Below are positions 1 to 8,257 of a stretch of DNA of 64,000 nt, one piece after another. Position 1 is the stretch's first letter; every line of letters begins with the position of its first letter. A program made the translations under genes and the position numbers. This DNA is from Dehalococcoidia bacterium. Its GTDB lineage: Bacteria; Chloroflexota; Dehalococcoidia; UBA2979. The stretch lies in assembly GCA_023228825.1 (NCBI GenBank), contig JALOAL010000007.1, positions 98,081-162,080 of the forward strand, given 5' to 3'. Under the pieces are notes generated by a model, which was given only the letters and a program-made list of their open reading frames with translations, was not told the DNA's origin and searched no databases.

Positions 1-869
1 CGTCCTCCGGCCGCCCGTACCGCGTCGAACAGCGTCAGGGAGCCGCCGCCAGCGCCGATGATGAGGCCCAGGTCGCCGTCGAACTCCGTGAGGTTGCCCG
101 CCACGCCTCGAGGGTCGGAGCCGTCCAGGTGCTCGGCGTCCAATTCGAACTGGGTGGGGGGGCGGGCCTGGCGCTTGTCGTCCGCGCTCAGGCCCAGCGC
201 GTTCAGGAGGTCTGCGTGGGCGCGCTGGGCCTCCTGCTCCATGTCCATGTGGCAGTCCAGCGCAATGATGCGGCCGTCCGCCAGTTTCCCGATCGGGTTG
301 ATCTCCGCCAGCGTCATGTCACGTTCGATGAAGATGCGCGCCAGGCCGGCCACGATCCGCGTGAGGGCGTTGAGGTCGTTCCCCGTCACCCCCACGTCCG
401 CCACCGCCTGCTTGGCGATGTAGTCCGAGAACGGGCGCAGCGCGGAGAAGTGCGTGCGGGAGAGGTGCTCCGGGTGTGACTCCGCCACTTCCTCGATGTC
501 GATGCCGCCCATGTCGCTGAAGATGATGACCGGCTTCTTGGCGCGGCCGTCCCAGGTCACCGCGGCGTAGTACTCCTGCGCGATGTCCTGCTTCTCCTCC
601 ACCAGCACGCCCACGGGGAGCAGGTCGTTGATGCGCAGGCGCAGGATCTCCTCGGCCAGCCCTCGGGCTTCCTGGGGGGTGTCCGCGAACTTCACGCCGC
701 CGGCCTTCATGCGGCCGCCGGAGAGCACCTGGGACTTGATCACCACCGGCCCGCGGATGTCCGCAGCGGCCTGTTCGGCCTCCGCGTCCGTGGTGCAGAA
801 GTGGCTCTTGGGAAGCGGCATCCCCGCGTCGCGGAGGATCTGCTTCGACTCGTACTCATAGAAACGCAC
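1..869 (-). CDS. sucC: Succinate/malate-CoA ligase beta subunit (ATP-grasp), 3' end beyond window
   Basis: ATP-grasp beta subunit of an ADP-forming acyl-CoA synthetase; it would join CoA to a dicarboxylate with ATP hydrolysis, working with an alpha subunit that lies outside the window. The start is GTG at 869 with a GGGAG ribosome site just upstream. The N-terminus MRFYEYESKQILRDAG and the later VVIKSQVLSGGRMKAGG, DMGGIDIEEVAE and LAEINPIG are typical of SucC/MtkA. The reading frame stays open to base 1, so about 290 of the usual 390 residues are present. It lies 57 bp downstream of malyl-CoA lyase on the same strand, which favours malate-CoA ligase (MtkA) over the TCA-cycle enzyme. That choice is inference from context; the family itself is clear. 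Confidence 0.88.
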   Translation of the reverse strand, partial: MRFYEYESKQILRDAGMPLPKSHFCTTDAEAEQAAADIRGPVVIKSQVLSGGRMKAGGVKFADTPQEARGLAEEILRLRINDLLPVGVLVEEKQDIAQEYYAAVTWDGRAKKPVIIFSDMGGIDIEEVAESHPEHLSRTHFSALRPFSDYIAKQAVADVGVTGNDLNALTRIVAGLARIFIERDMTLAEINPIGKLADGRIIALDCHMDMEQEAQRAHADLLNALGLSADDKRQARPPTQFELDAEHLDGSDPRGVAGNLTEFDGDLGLIIGAGGGSLTLFDAVRAAGG

Positions 870-925
870 CGGCGTCTCCCGTCTGCCGCGCTTGTTCGGG
901 CGGGTGGTCGAGCCTCGGACGGTGG

Positions 926-1993
926 TCAGACCGTGGCCGGGTCGATGCCGTATTGCTCAGCCATCTCTGGGTCGCGCTTCGCGATGAGCACGGCCAGGTC
1001 CCACATGACCTTGGCCTGCTTCCACGTTGCGTCGTCCTGCATCTTGCCGTCCAGCATCACCACGCCGCTACCGTCCGGCATGGCGTCCAGGATGCGTCGA
1101 GCCATGATCACCTCGTCCGGGTCGGGCGAGAAGACGCGGCGGGCGATCTCGATCTGCACCGGGTGGAGCGACCACGCGCCCACGCAGCCCAGCAGGAAGG
1201 TGGCGCGGAACTGATCCTCGCACCCCAACGTGTCCGAGATATCGCCGAAGGGGCCATAGTACGGGTAGATCCCCGCGTTCACGCAGGCGTCCACCATGCG
1301 GGCGATCGAGTAGTGCCATGGGTCCTGCTGCGCCGTGGCCCGAGGCGCCTCCGGATTGTCCGGGTCGGGGTCGTTCCGCACGAGGTAGGACGGGTGCCCG
1401 CCGCCCACGCGCGTGGTCTTCATGCGCCGCGACGCGGCCAGGTCTGCGGGGCCAAAGGACATGCCCTGCATGCGGGGGCTGGCGAGCGCGATCTCGTCCA
1501 CCTGCGCCACACCGCCGCCGGTCTCCAGCACCGCGTGCACCAGGATGGGCCTGGGAACCTTGAAGCGGGCCTCCAACTGCGCCAGCAGGCGGTCTACAAA
1601 CATAATGTCCTGCGGCCCCAGCACCTTCGGGACCATGACCACGTCCAGCCGGTCGCCCACCTCTTCCACCAGGCGGAAGAGGTCGTCCAGGAACCAGGGG
1701 CTGTCCAGCGCGTTCACACGCACCCAGCAGCCCACGTCGCCGAAGTCGTTGTCCTTGACGGCCTGGATGAAGCCCTCGCGGGCCTCCTCCTTGCGGTCCA
1801 CAGGGATGGCGTCCTCGAAGTTGCCGACCAGGACGTCCACCTGCTTCAGCATGTCCGGGATCTTGGCCGCCAGTTTCGGCGTGACCACGGGCAGGAAATG
1901 CAGCATCCGCGAGGGCTTCGCGGGGATCTCGCGCGGCGGCTCGGGGGCGCCGATCGCCAGCGGCTGAAAGAAGTCCTTGGGGCTGCGGAGCAT
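926..1993 (-). CDS. mcl: Malyl-CoA lyase (HpcH/HpaI aldolase/citrate lyase family)
   Basis: 355-residue TIM-barrel CoA-ester lyase that would cleave malyl-CoA to acetyl-CoA and glyoxylate, or run the reverse condensation. Visible marks are NFEDAIP (E60, D61; metal and substrate site), WVRVNALD (R92), a glutamate in VLETGGG (E157), MSFGPADLAAS (D184), QDPWHY near 223 and GPFGDISD near 247. The last three are shared with L-malyl-CoA and beta-methylmalyl-CoA lyases rather than with CitE. The gene is followed by the SucC-type ligase, giving a malate-to-malyl-CoA-to-glyoxylate pair as in the serine cycle, ethylmalonyl-CoA or 3-hydroxypropionate routes. The start ATG at 1993 has a GAGAGGGA site. 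Which pathway it serves cannot be told from this window. Confidence 0.9.
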   Translation of the reverse strand: MLRSPKDFFQPLAIGAPEPPREIPAKPSRMLHFLPVVTPKLAAKIPDMLKQVDVLVGNFEDAIPVDRKEEAREGFIQAVKDNDFGDVGCWVRVNALDSPWFLDDLFRLVEEVGDRLDVVMVPKVLGPQDIMFVDRLLAQLEARFKVPRPILVHAVLETGGGVAQVDEIALASPRMQGMSFGPADLAASRRMKTTRVGGGHPSYLVRNDPDPDNPEAPRATAQQDPWHYSIARMVDACVNAGIYPYYGPFGDISDTLGCEDQFRATFLLGCVGAWSLHPVQIEIARRVFSPDPDEVIMARRILDAMPDGSGVVMLDGKMQDDATWKQAKVMWDLAVLIAKRDPEMAEQYGIDPATV

Positions 1994-2056
1994 CAGGCTG
2001 TCCCTCTCGTCCGCCTCGGATACGGCCCCACGAGGTGCCGCTCAGGCGCGCTCCGG

Positions 2057-2085
2057 ACGCTATCCGGCACGATGATAGGGGTCAA
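2057..2085 (-). promoter_or_regulatory. Candidate sigma70-type promoter of the mcl-ligase operon
   Basis: On the minus strand TTGACC (2085-2080) and TAGCGT (2062-2057) are separated by 17 bp and lie about 64 bp before the mcl start codon. The -35 box is good and the -10 box weak. Inference from motif and position only. Confidence 0.4.
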
Positions 2086-2133
2086 CGCCGCCCGTATCGA
2101 GCAGCGCCCGGCTTGCCGCGCCGCCGGGAGCCC

Positions 2134-3303
2134 TCAATCGTACGCGGGGTCGTAGGTCGTCTCGCCCGGCGCGGTCAGGGGCTGGGAACGCGCGAAGATG
2201 GCGCCGGCGATGCGCGCCGGGATCACGATGGCGATGCCCATCAGGGCCAGCGTCAGGCCGTTGCGCATGGGCGTCCGCACCAGGTCCGCCGCCAGACCGT
2301 TCGTCTCCTGCGCCAGGTCCGATCCGTCCGAGCCGATGAACGCCACGAGGCCGATCGCAAGCACGGAGACCACCACCGCCGGCGCCGCCGCCGCCAGCAG
2401 CGCGAAGCCCACCGCGGAGAAGCGCGTGAACGCCCGGCCCAGCACCAGCACCGCCCCCAGCGAGGCGAGCGCCACGAGGCCGAGAGGCCACACCAGGAAG
2501 GAGACACGCCCGTGGTTCGCCTCGGACAGGGTGTCCATCAGGAGGCGCGCCCCGCCGGTGGTGGAGAACGTGCTGGCGCCCGTCTGGTCCGGGCCGTTGG
2601 AGAGGATGCCCGGCCCCTGGTGGTAGATGGCGGTCGCGGTGCGCTCCGTGAGCGTCACGTGCCAGTCGCCGGGCGCGCCATCGCGCACCTCCTGGCGGGT
2701 CAGCGAGACGCCCTCCGCCGCGAAGCCGGGGACGGTGACGGGGTCGTCCGTGCCGGCTCGGATCTCCCCTTCGTGCAGCCTGAGCAGCGCGCCCAGGCCC
2801 GTCATGGACTCCACGGTGCGCTCGATCGCCGGCACAGCCACGGACTCGCTGGTGGCCTGTGCTGCCGAGTAGAGCACGAGCCAGAGGCCGGCCACGAGCG
2901 CCAGCACCATGGCCGCCACGCGCGCCCACTGGTCCCGCGCGGGGCGGTCCCCGCGGTCGTAGTCGCGCAGATGGCCCAGCGTCATGCCGGGAGCGGGCAG
3001 GGTGCCGTAGACGCCCTGCTCCGTGACCACCGGAGCAGGGTTGCTCTCGTACGGATACTCCGGCTCTGGCTCCACCGTGCGCCGTTGCGGCCGGAGGCGT
3101 CGAGGTGGACGGGCGGCGTCGTCCCCGGACAGTCGGTCGGACTCGGCGGGCTCTGGCGCCTCTGTGCCCCCGTCCGCCTCGATGTGCGGCGATGGTCCCG
3201 GGGCCTCTGGGGCCTCCGGGGCGTCCAGAGGGAGGGGGGCCTGTTCCGGCTCCCGTGCTTCATCCTCCGAGGCTGGCTCGTTGCGGTCCTGGTCGTGCGT
3301 CAT
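2134..3303 (-). CDS. Membrane protein with acidic proline-rich N-terminal region
   Basis: 389 residues of unrecognised family. About the first 100 residues are rich in Glu, Pro and Asp and probably disordered and cytoplasmic. A first membrane helix sits near 130-152 and is followed by a polar domain of about 115 residues. Three more hydrophobic helices follow near 270-290, 297-322 and 348-370, ending in a short polar tail. The start ATG overlaps the stop of the upstream RDD gene in an ATGA, so the two are probably translated together. No catalytic motif is seen; a role in membrane transport or envelope assembly is possible but unsupported. Confidence 0.75.
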   Translation of the reverse strand: MTHDQDRNEPASEDEAREPEQAPLPLDAPEAPEAPGPSPHIEADGGTEAPEPAESDRLSGDDAARPPRRLRPQRRTVEPEPEYPYESNPAPVVTEQGVYGTLPAPGMTLGHLRDYDRGDRPARDQWARVAAMVLALVAGLWLVLYSAAQATSESVAVPAIERTVESMTGLGALLRLHEGEIRAGTDDPVTVPGFAAEGVSLTRQEVRDGAPGDWHVTLTERTATAIYHQGPGILSNGPDQTGASTFSTTGGARLLMDTLSEANHGRVSFLVWPLGLVALASLGAVLVLGRAFTRFSAVGFALLAAAAPAVVVSVLAIGLVAFIGSDGSDLAQETNGLAADLVRTPMRNGLTLALMGIAIVIPARIAGAIFARSQPLTAPGETTYDPAYD

Positions 3304-3857
3304 GGGGCCTCGCGGGGGTGGGCTCGGATCAGGCGCGTGGAGGCTACACGGTCATGCACCCCTGGTTCACCTCGTCGCAGCGCCAGCAGCGAGGAGAGCA
3401 CGCCGCCGGCGAGCACGGTCACCCCGAGGGAGGCAAACAGCAGGGCGAGGGTAGGGAGGATCGCGATCATCGCGACCACCGCCAGCCACAGCCAGCCGGC
3501 TGCCCCCAGCGGGTGCACCGCAAGGCGCACCACTCGACGCCACGGTGCGCCCTGGACCTCCAGGTGGCGTGAGCGCTGGCCGGGCGTGGCCCCGCGGGTG
3601 GCGAGGCTGAACGCCAGCAGGGTCAGCCACGCGGGGACGGCGGAGAGCAGCAGCGCGAACGCGAAGGCGGCGTCACCGGAGGGCACGTCGCGCGTGCCCG
3701 CCTCCGTGCGCACGAGCAGCCACGCCGTGCCGCCCGCGAGCGCGCCCGCCGCCAGGCCCGCCCCCACCAGGATGTCGATGGCGACCGCGCCCCAGCGGGC
3801 ACGCCTGGACGGCGGCACGCCGGGGGCGAAGGGGGTCCGCAGGGCGGTCGCTAGCAT
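3300..3857 (-). CDS. RDD family membrane protein
   Basis: 185 residues. It begins with a conserved arginine stretch before the first helix (SRRARWGAVAIDILVGAG), has ATRGATPGQR after the second helix, and ends with HDRVASTRLI. This R-D-D pattern with a terminal HD motif defines RDD-family integral membrane proteins, whose function is mostly unknown (some are implicated in Na+/H+ exchange). I place the start at ATG 3857 because TATGAT lies seven bases upstream; an in-frame GTG at 3878 would add seven residues but would cover that box. It overlaps the next gene by four bases. Confidence 0.75.
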   Translation of the reverse strand: MLATALRTPFAPGVPPSRRARWGAVAIDILVGAGLAAGALAGGTAWLLVRTEAGTRDVPSGDAAFAFALLLSAVPAWLTLLAFSLATRGATPGQRSRHLEVQGAPWRRVVRLAVHPLGAAGWLWLAVVAMIAILPTLALLFASLGVTVLAGGVLSSLLALRRGEPGVHDRVASTRLIRAHPREAP

Positions 3858-3864
3858 CCCCGGC

Positions 3865-3870
3865 ATCATA
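3865..3870 (-). promoter_or_regulatory. -10 box (TATGAT) for leaderless RDD gene
   Basis: TATGAT read on the minus strand ends 7 nt before ATG 3857, with no Shine-Dalgarno sequence between. It implies a transcript starting at or next to the start codon. One of nine such sites in the window. Confidence 0.5.
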
Positions 3871-3938
3871 TCGCGCACACTGGACAGACCCTGCCCCTAC
3901 GCTCGGACGCGAGCCGCGGTTTGACCTCAGGAGACGGC

Positions 3939-5138
3939 ATGCCGGCACCCCTTGCGCGCTGGCGTCCGCGCCTCCCCTCTTCGCTGAGCGCAGGGGCGCT
4001 GGCGGCCGTGACGCTCGTGGGGGCGCTGGCCGCCATGGCGCTGGTGCTGGGGGCGCTCGCGGTGCGGGAGGAACAGGCGGACAGCCGCTTCGACTTGCTG
4101 CGCTGGGAGATCGACACGGTCCCCAACCGCTGGCTCGGCGTGGTGGGCGCCCCCTTCCGCGAGGCGCCCCCGGACGACGAGGTGCTGGCGGAATACTTCA
4201 GCCTCTCGCCGGATGACCCGCGCCGGTCGGCGCTGGAGAACCACGTGGAGCGCGTGATCGAGGGGCGCATCGATGCGGTGCTGCGGGATCTGGGCCTGAA
4301 CGCGCGCATCCCGCTGCCGTTCAGCGTCTTCCCCCCGGTGGCCATTGAACTGGCGATCTCGCCGCGGGTGCTCGTGATCTCGCCACGGCACGAGATCGTG
4401 CGGGAGCGGACGGAACTGCTGAAGGCGGACCTGACCCTGCCGGACGCGATCCGCATCGAGCACACCGTGGAGGCGGCGGCGCCCGTCTTCTCCGCGCTGG
4501 TCGTGGGCTCGGGAGGCGTCGCCACGTACCCGGCGATCGTCTCCGACCGCTCCTCGTATGCGGGGGTGCTGGCCACCGCGGCGCACGAGTGGGTGCACCA
4601 CTACCTGGCGTTCTACCCGCTGGGCTTTCGCTACGCCGCCTCCCCGGACCTGCGCACCATCAACGAGACCGTCGCCGACCTCGTGGGGCGGGAGGTGGCG
4701 CAGGTGGCCCTCGAACGGTGGGGCGACCCGACGCGGCCGGGCGAGGACCGGGAGGGCGAGGCGCCGCCGCCGCCCGCCCCGGCCCCGGAGCCACCGGTGG
4801 ACCGCGTGACGGTGCTCCGCGACCTGCGCCTGGAGGTGGACGCGCTGCTCGCGCAGGGCGAGGTCGAGGCGGCGGAGCGCCTGATGGAGGACGTGCGGCA
4901 GACGCTGGAGGACGGGGGCGTCTACATCCGGCGCATCAACCAGGCCTACTTCGCCTGGTACGGCACCTACGCCGCCCGCCCGGACGCCACCGATCCGCTG
5001 GGCGAATATCTGCGCGAGATCATGCTCCGCTCCGGATCGCTCCCGGCGTTCCTGGAGGCCGTGCGCGGCGCTGGGTCACGCGCCGACGTGATCGACCTGC
5101 TGGTGGAGTTGGGGGGCGCCCCCGGGGCGGAGGACTGA
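3939..5138 (+). CDS. Membrane-anchored HExxH zinc metalloprotease candidate
   Basis: 399 residues, single N-terminal membrane anchor near 15-42, then a soluble domain that should face outward. HEWVHH at 216-221 gives the HExxH zinc site, and NETVADLVGRE with E243, 23 residues after the second histidine, is a plausible third ligand as in gluzincin peptidases. A proline-rich linker near 269-286 precedes a helical C-terminal part. ATG 3939 is chosen over an upstream TTG (3921) because AGGAG sits five bases before it. It is divergent from the RDD gene and convergent with the penicillin-binding protein. The family was not recognised by name; the substrate is unknown. Confidence 0.75.
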   Translation: MPAPLARWRPRLPSSLSAGALAAVTLVGALAAMALVLGALAVREEQADSRFDLLRWEIDTVPNRWLGVVGAPFREAPPDDEVLAEYFSLSPDDPRRSALENHVERVIEGRIDAVLRDLGLNARIPLPFSVFPPVAIELAISPRVLVISPRHEIVRERTELLKADLTLPDAIRIEHTVEAAAPVFSALVVGSGGVATYPAIVSDRSSYAGVLATAAHEWVHHYLAFYPLGFRYAASPDLRTINETVADLVGREVAQVALERWGDPTRPGEDREGEAPPPPAPAPEPPVDRVTVLRDLRLEVDALLAQGEVEAAERLMEDVRQTLEDGGVYIRRINQAYFAWYGTYAARPDATDPLGEYLREIMLRSGSLPAFLEAVRGAGSRADVIDLLVELGGAPGAED

Positions 5139-5139
5139 C

Positions 5140-5157
5140 GCGCGTCCTGGGACGCGC
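5140..5157. terminator. Hairpin between convergent genes
   Basis: GCGCGTCC and GGACGCGC form an 8-bp perfect stem with a two-base gap directly after the metalloprotease stop and 23 bp from the stop of the convergent penicillin-binding protein gene. There is no T-run, so termination is only likely from position. Confidence 0.4.
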
Positions 5158-5179
5158 ACGTCAGCCCTCCGCCCGAGGG

Positions 5180-8100
5180 TTAGTCGGAGCCGTCGTTGCG
5201 GACGACGACGAGGCGTTCGGCGGACGAGTCGCCGTGGACCTCGTCCACCACCACCACGCGCAGGGTGTAGGCGCCGTCCGGCACCTGCGTGGTGTCCCAC
5301 GTGCCCAGGTCCGCGCCCACTCGCGACGTAGAGAACGTCTGGATCGTGGTCCACGAGGTGGGCGAGACGCCCACGCCGTACTCCAGGCGCAGTTGCAGCA
5401 GGTTCGCGGACGCCCCGGTGCCGGTGACGTTCACCGATCCGCTCACGAGCGCTGCGTTAGTGGGCGTGACGATGCCCACCAGCGGCGAGGAGTCCGTCTG
5501 CTCCGAGTCGTCACCGTTGTCTATGCGCACGGGGATCTCGTAGCGGTGGGTGCCGGTCTTCTCATCCTCCACGATCACGCGGAGTGAGTAGGCGCCGTCC
5601 GGGAGACTGGCGGTGTCCCAGGTGCCCAGCAGGCCGTTGCGGACGCCGCTGGTGGAGGAGTTGATGCGCACCCAGGAGTTGGGGTTCGCGCCGCGGCCCC
5701 ACTCCAGGCGGTACCGCACCAGGTCGTCCGAAAGCGCGCGTCCACGCACGTTCACGCGGCCGCTGAGGTCCGCGTTGGGCGCCGGCGTGTCGATGCGCGC
5801 CGCCAGGTCGCCGCTGGCGTCTGCCGGGGTAGCCCCGCCCACCATGCCGGCCACACCGTTGCGCGCGGCCCACTCGTGCAGGCCGCCCCACTTCTCCACC
5901 TCGTCCTTGGGCATGACCAGGCGCACGGAGTTGCTGACGAACTGCGCGGGGGTGAGGTCGTTGGCGATGCGGCCGGTGCGCGTGTCCACGGGGACGGACT
6001 GCCACCACGTGTCGAACAGGCGCTCGCGCTCGTCCTCGCTCGGGTTCTCGCCCGGGAGGGCCTCAGCAGCGTAGAGGCTGTTGTAGCGCTTTGTGTTGGG
6101 GCACGCCTCGGTCGGCAGTTTGCCGGAGGGCCAGCAGACCTCGCGCGAGACCACCCCGCTGGGCCGCTCGAACGGCGTGGGCGGCAGTTCGAGGTACTCG
6201 ATCGCCTGCACCATGAACTCTTTCCACCCGCGCAACGAGACGGAGGTGGAGGTGATGCCGGAGATGGGGGAGTTGTCCGCGTTGCCCGCCCAGATGCCGG
6301 ACACCAGTTCCGGCGTGTAGCCCACGGTCCAGGTCTCCCCGATCTGGCGGGAGTCCTCGAAGGGCTCGCTGGTGCCGGTCTTGGCGGCCGACGGGTAGCC
6401 GTTGGGCAGGGCGAGCGCGCCACAGGTGCGGTAGGTGATGCAGTGGTTCTGGCCGTCCGACAGCACAGAGGTCACGAGGTAGGGGTATTCCGCCGCCACC
6501 ACGCGCTGCTCCTCCGGCTTCACGTCCAGGAGGACCTTGCCTTCCGAGTCCTCCACGCGAAGGATCGCGATGGGCTCCAGTGTGCGCTCGCCCGGGTCCA
6601 GGCGAGGCGTGGTGATGGCCTCCTGGCCGCGCATGATGCCGTTGGTGGCGATGGTGGCGTAGGCGTAGACCGAGTCCAGCAACGTGACCTCGCCGCCGCC
6701 CGTGGTCAGGGCCGGGCCGTAGCCACCGGGGTTGTCGAACGTGGTAAAGCCCATGCGGTTCATGAGTTGGATGGTCTGTGGCACGCCGGCGTACATGATC
6801 GCCTTCACGGCGGTGATGTTCAGCGAGTTCCCCAGCGCGGAGGCTGCCGTGATCGGCCCCAGCAGCGTGCCGATGGGGTCCCGAGGCGAGAACGTGCCGC
6901 CCGTAGAGTAGTCCACGATCTCCAGCGGCGTGTCCAGGATCGCCGTGCCGGTGCCCCACCCGTTCATGAACGCCGCCATGAAGGTGAACGGCTTCAGCGT
7001 GGATCCGGGGGAGTTGAGGGCGATCGCGTTGTCGTTGCGCCCCTCAATGTCGTCTCGGAAGTAGTCGCGCGAGCCCACGTACGTCAGGATCTCGCTGGTG
7101 CGGGGGTCAATGGCCACGAACGCGCCGTTGAACAGGTTTGCCTGCTCGCCGTAGTCCGTGATGTTGCGTTCCACCACCTCTTCGGCCATGCGCTGGAGGT
7201 TCATGTCCAGCGTGGTGTGGACCACCAGGCCCTGCTCGTACGCCGCCCGAGGGCCGAAGCGAGCCTCTAGTTCCTGCGCGATGCGCCCCAGCACGAAGTG
7301 GGGGGCCAGGATTTCGTACCGCTGCTGGCGCAGTTCCAGCGTGGTCTCCAGCGCGGCCTCCGCCTCGTCTTGCGTGATGTAGGAGCGGCGCACCATCAGG
7401 TCCAGGACCTCCGCCTGACGTTGCTTGGCCAGGCTGGTCTCCAGCAACTGCCCCGTGTCGCTGTCACGGTTCGCGGGGCTGAACGGGTCGTAGAGGGCCG
7501 GCGACTGAGGGATGCCCGCCAGCAAGGAGGCCTCCGACAGCGTCAACTCGGACGCCGGCTTGCCGAAGTAGCCCTGGGAGGCCGCCTCGATGCCTGTGTA
7601 GATGCCGCCGTAGGAGATGGAGTTGAGGTACCACTCCAGGATCTGGTCCTTGCTGTACTTCTTGGTCAACTCCAGCGCGATCACCGTCTCCTTGATCTTC
7701 CGGTCCACGGAGCGCTGGGTGCGCTCCTCGCGCGGGATGTAAATATTCTTCGCCAACTGCTGGGTGATCGAGGATCCGCCCGAGCCCTCGAAGAACTCGT
7801 CGTCGCCCACCAGGAAGGGGAGGAAGTTCTCCACGCCGGCACGGAACAGGCCGCGCGTGTTCACGCCGTTGTTCTCGTAGAAGGTGGGATCCTCCACCGC
7901 GATGGTGGCGTTGAGCACGTTCTGGGAGATGGCGGCCAGCCCGATCGGCCGGCGCAGGCCCGCCAGTTCGTCCACGAACTCGTAGAGGATCTCGCCGTTG
8001 CGGTCGAAGATCTTCGCGCCACCTCGTGACTGCTGCGCGATCAACTCCTCCGGCGGCACCACGTCGTCCGCGATCTCGTCGTAGCGGCTCATGGCGTAGA

Positions 8101-8257
8101 GGCCGGTACCGCCCGCCACCAGTCCGCCCGCCACCACGAAGAACCCGCCGACCATCAGCAGGGCCACCAGCAGCCGCGTGCGCCCGCTGGGGCCCTCGTT
8201 GCTGGCGTTGGTGCGGCGCCGACGGCGGCGCATCATGGCGAGGCGCGAGGCGCTCAT
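5180..8257 (-). CDS. Class A penicillin-binding protein (transglycosylase/transpeptidase)
   Basis: 1025-residue bifunctional peptidoglycan synthase. A basic cytoplasmic tail and one membrane helix (about 28-52) precede a GT51 transglycosylase domain with AVEDPTFYE (catalytic E122), GGSSITQQLAKN and a tail near 245 typical of the family. The transpeptidase domain has STLK (S419, K422), SLN (478-480) and KTG (626-628), all intact. After about residue 815 come two similar ~95-residue beta-sandwich repeats, each ending in GTWDT.. DGAY.LRV, an Ig-like pair not normal in E. coli PBP1. Its presence argues that this organism makes a peptidoglycan wall. The start overlaps the stop of the upstream methyltransferase (ATGA). 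Confidence 0.93.
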   Translation of the reverse strand: MSASRLAMMRRRRRRTNASNEGPSGRTRLLVALLMVGGFFVVAGGLVAGGTGLYAMSRYDEIADDVVPPEELIAQQSRGGAKIFDRNGEILYEFVDELAGLRRPIGLAAISQNVLNATIAVEDPTFYENNGVNTRGLFRAGVENFLPFLVGDDEFFEGSGGSSITQQLAKNIYIPREERTQRSVDRKIKETVIALELTKKYSKDQILEWYLNSISYGGIYTGIEAASQGYFGKPASELTLSEASLLAGIPQSPALYDPFSPANRDSDTGQLLETSLAKQRQAEVLDLMVRRSYITQDEAEAALETTLELRQQRYEILAPHFVLGRIAQELEARFGPRAAYEQGLVVHTTLDMNLQRMAEEVVERNITDYGEQANLFNGAFVAIDPRTSEILTYVGSRDYFRDDIEGRNDNAIALNSPGSTLKPFTFMAAFMNGWGTGTAILDTPLEIVDYSTGGTFSPRDPIGTLLGPITAASALGNSLNITAVKAIMYAGVPQTIQLMNRMGFTTFDNPGGYGPALTTGGGEVTLLDSVYAYATIATNGIMRGQEAITTPRLDPGERTLEPIAILRVEDSEGKVLLDVKPEEQRVVAAEYPYLVTSVLSDGQNHCITYRTCGALALPNGYPSAAKTGTSEPFEDSRQIGETWTVGYTPELVSGIWAGNADNSPISGITSTSVSLRGWKEFMVQAIEYLELPPTPFERPSGVVSREVCWPSGKLPTEACPNTKRYNSLYAAEALPGENPSEDERERLFDTWWQSVPVDTRTGRIANDLTPAQFVSNSVRLVMPKDEVEKWGGLHEWAARNGVAGMVGGATPADASGDLAARIDTPAPNADLSGRVNVRGRALSDDLVRYRLEWGRGANPNSWVRINSSTSGVRNGLLGTWDTASLPDGAYSLRVIVEDEKTGTHRYEIPVRIDNGDDSEQTDSSPLVGIVTPTNAALVSGSVNVTGTGASANLLQLRLEYGVGVSPTSWTTIQTFSTSRVGADLGTWDTTQVPDGAYTLRVVVVDEVHGDSSAERLVVVRNDGSD

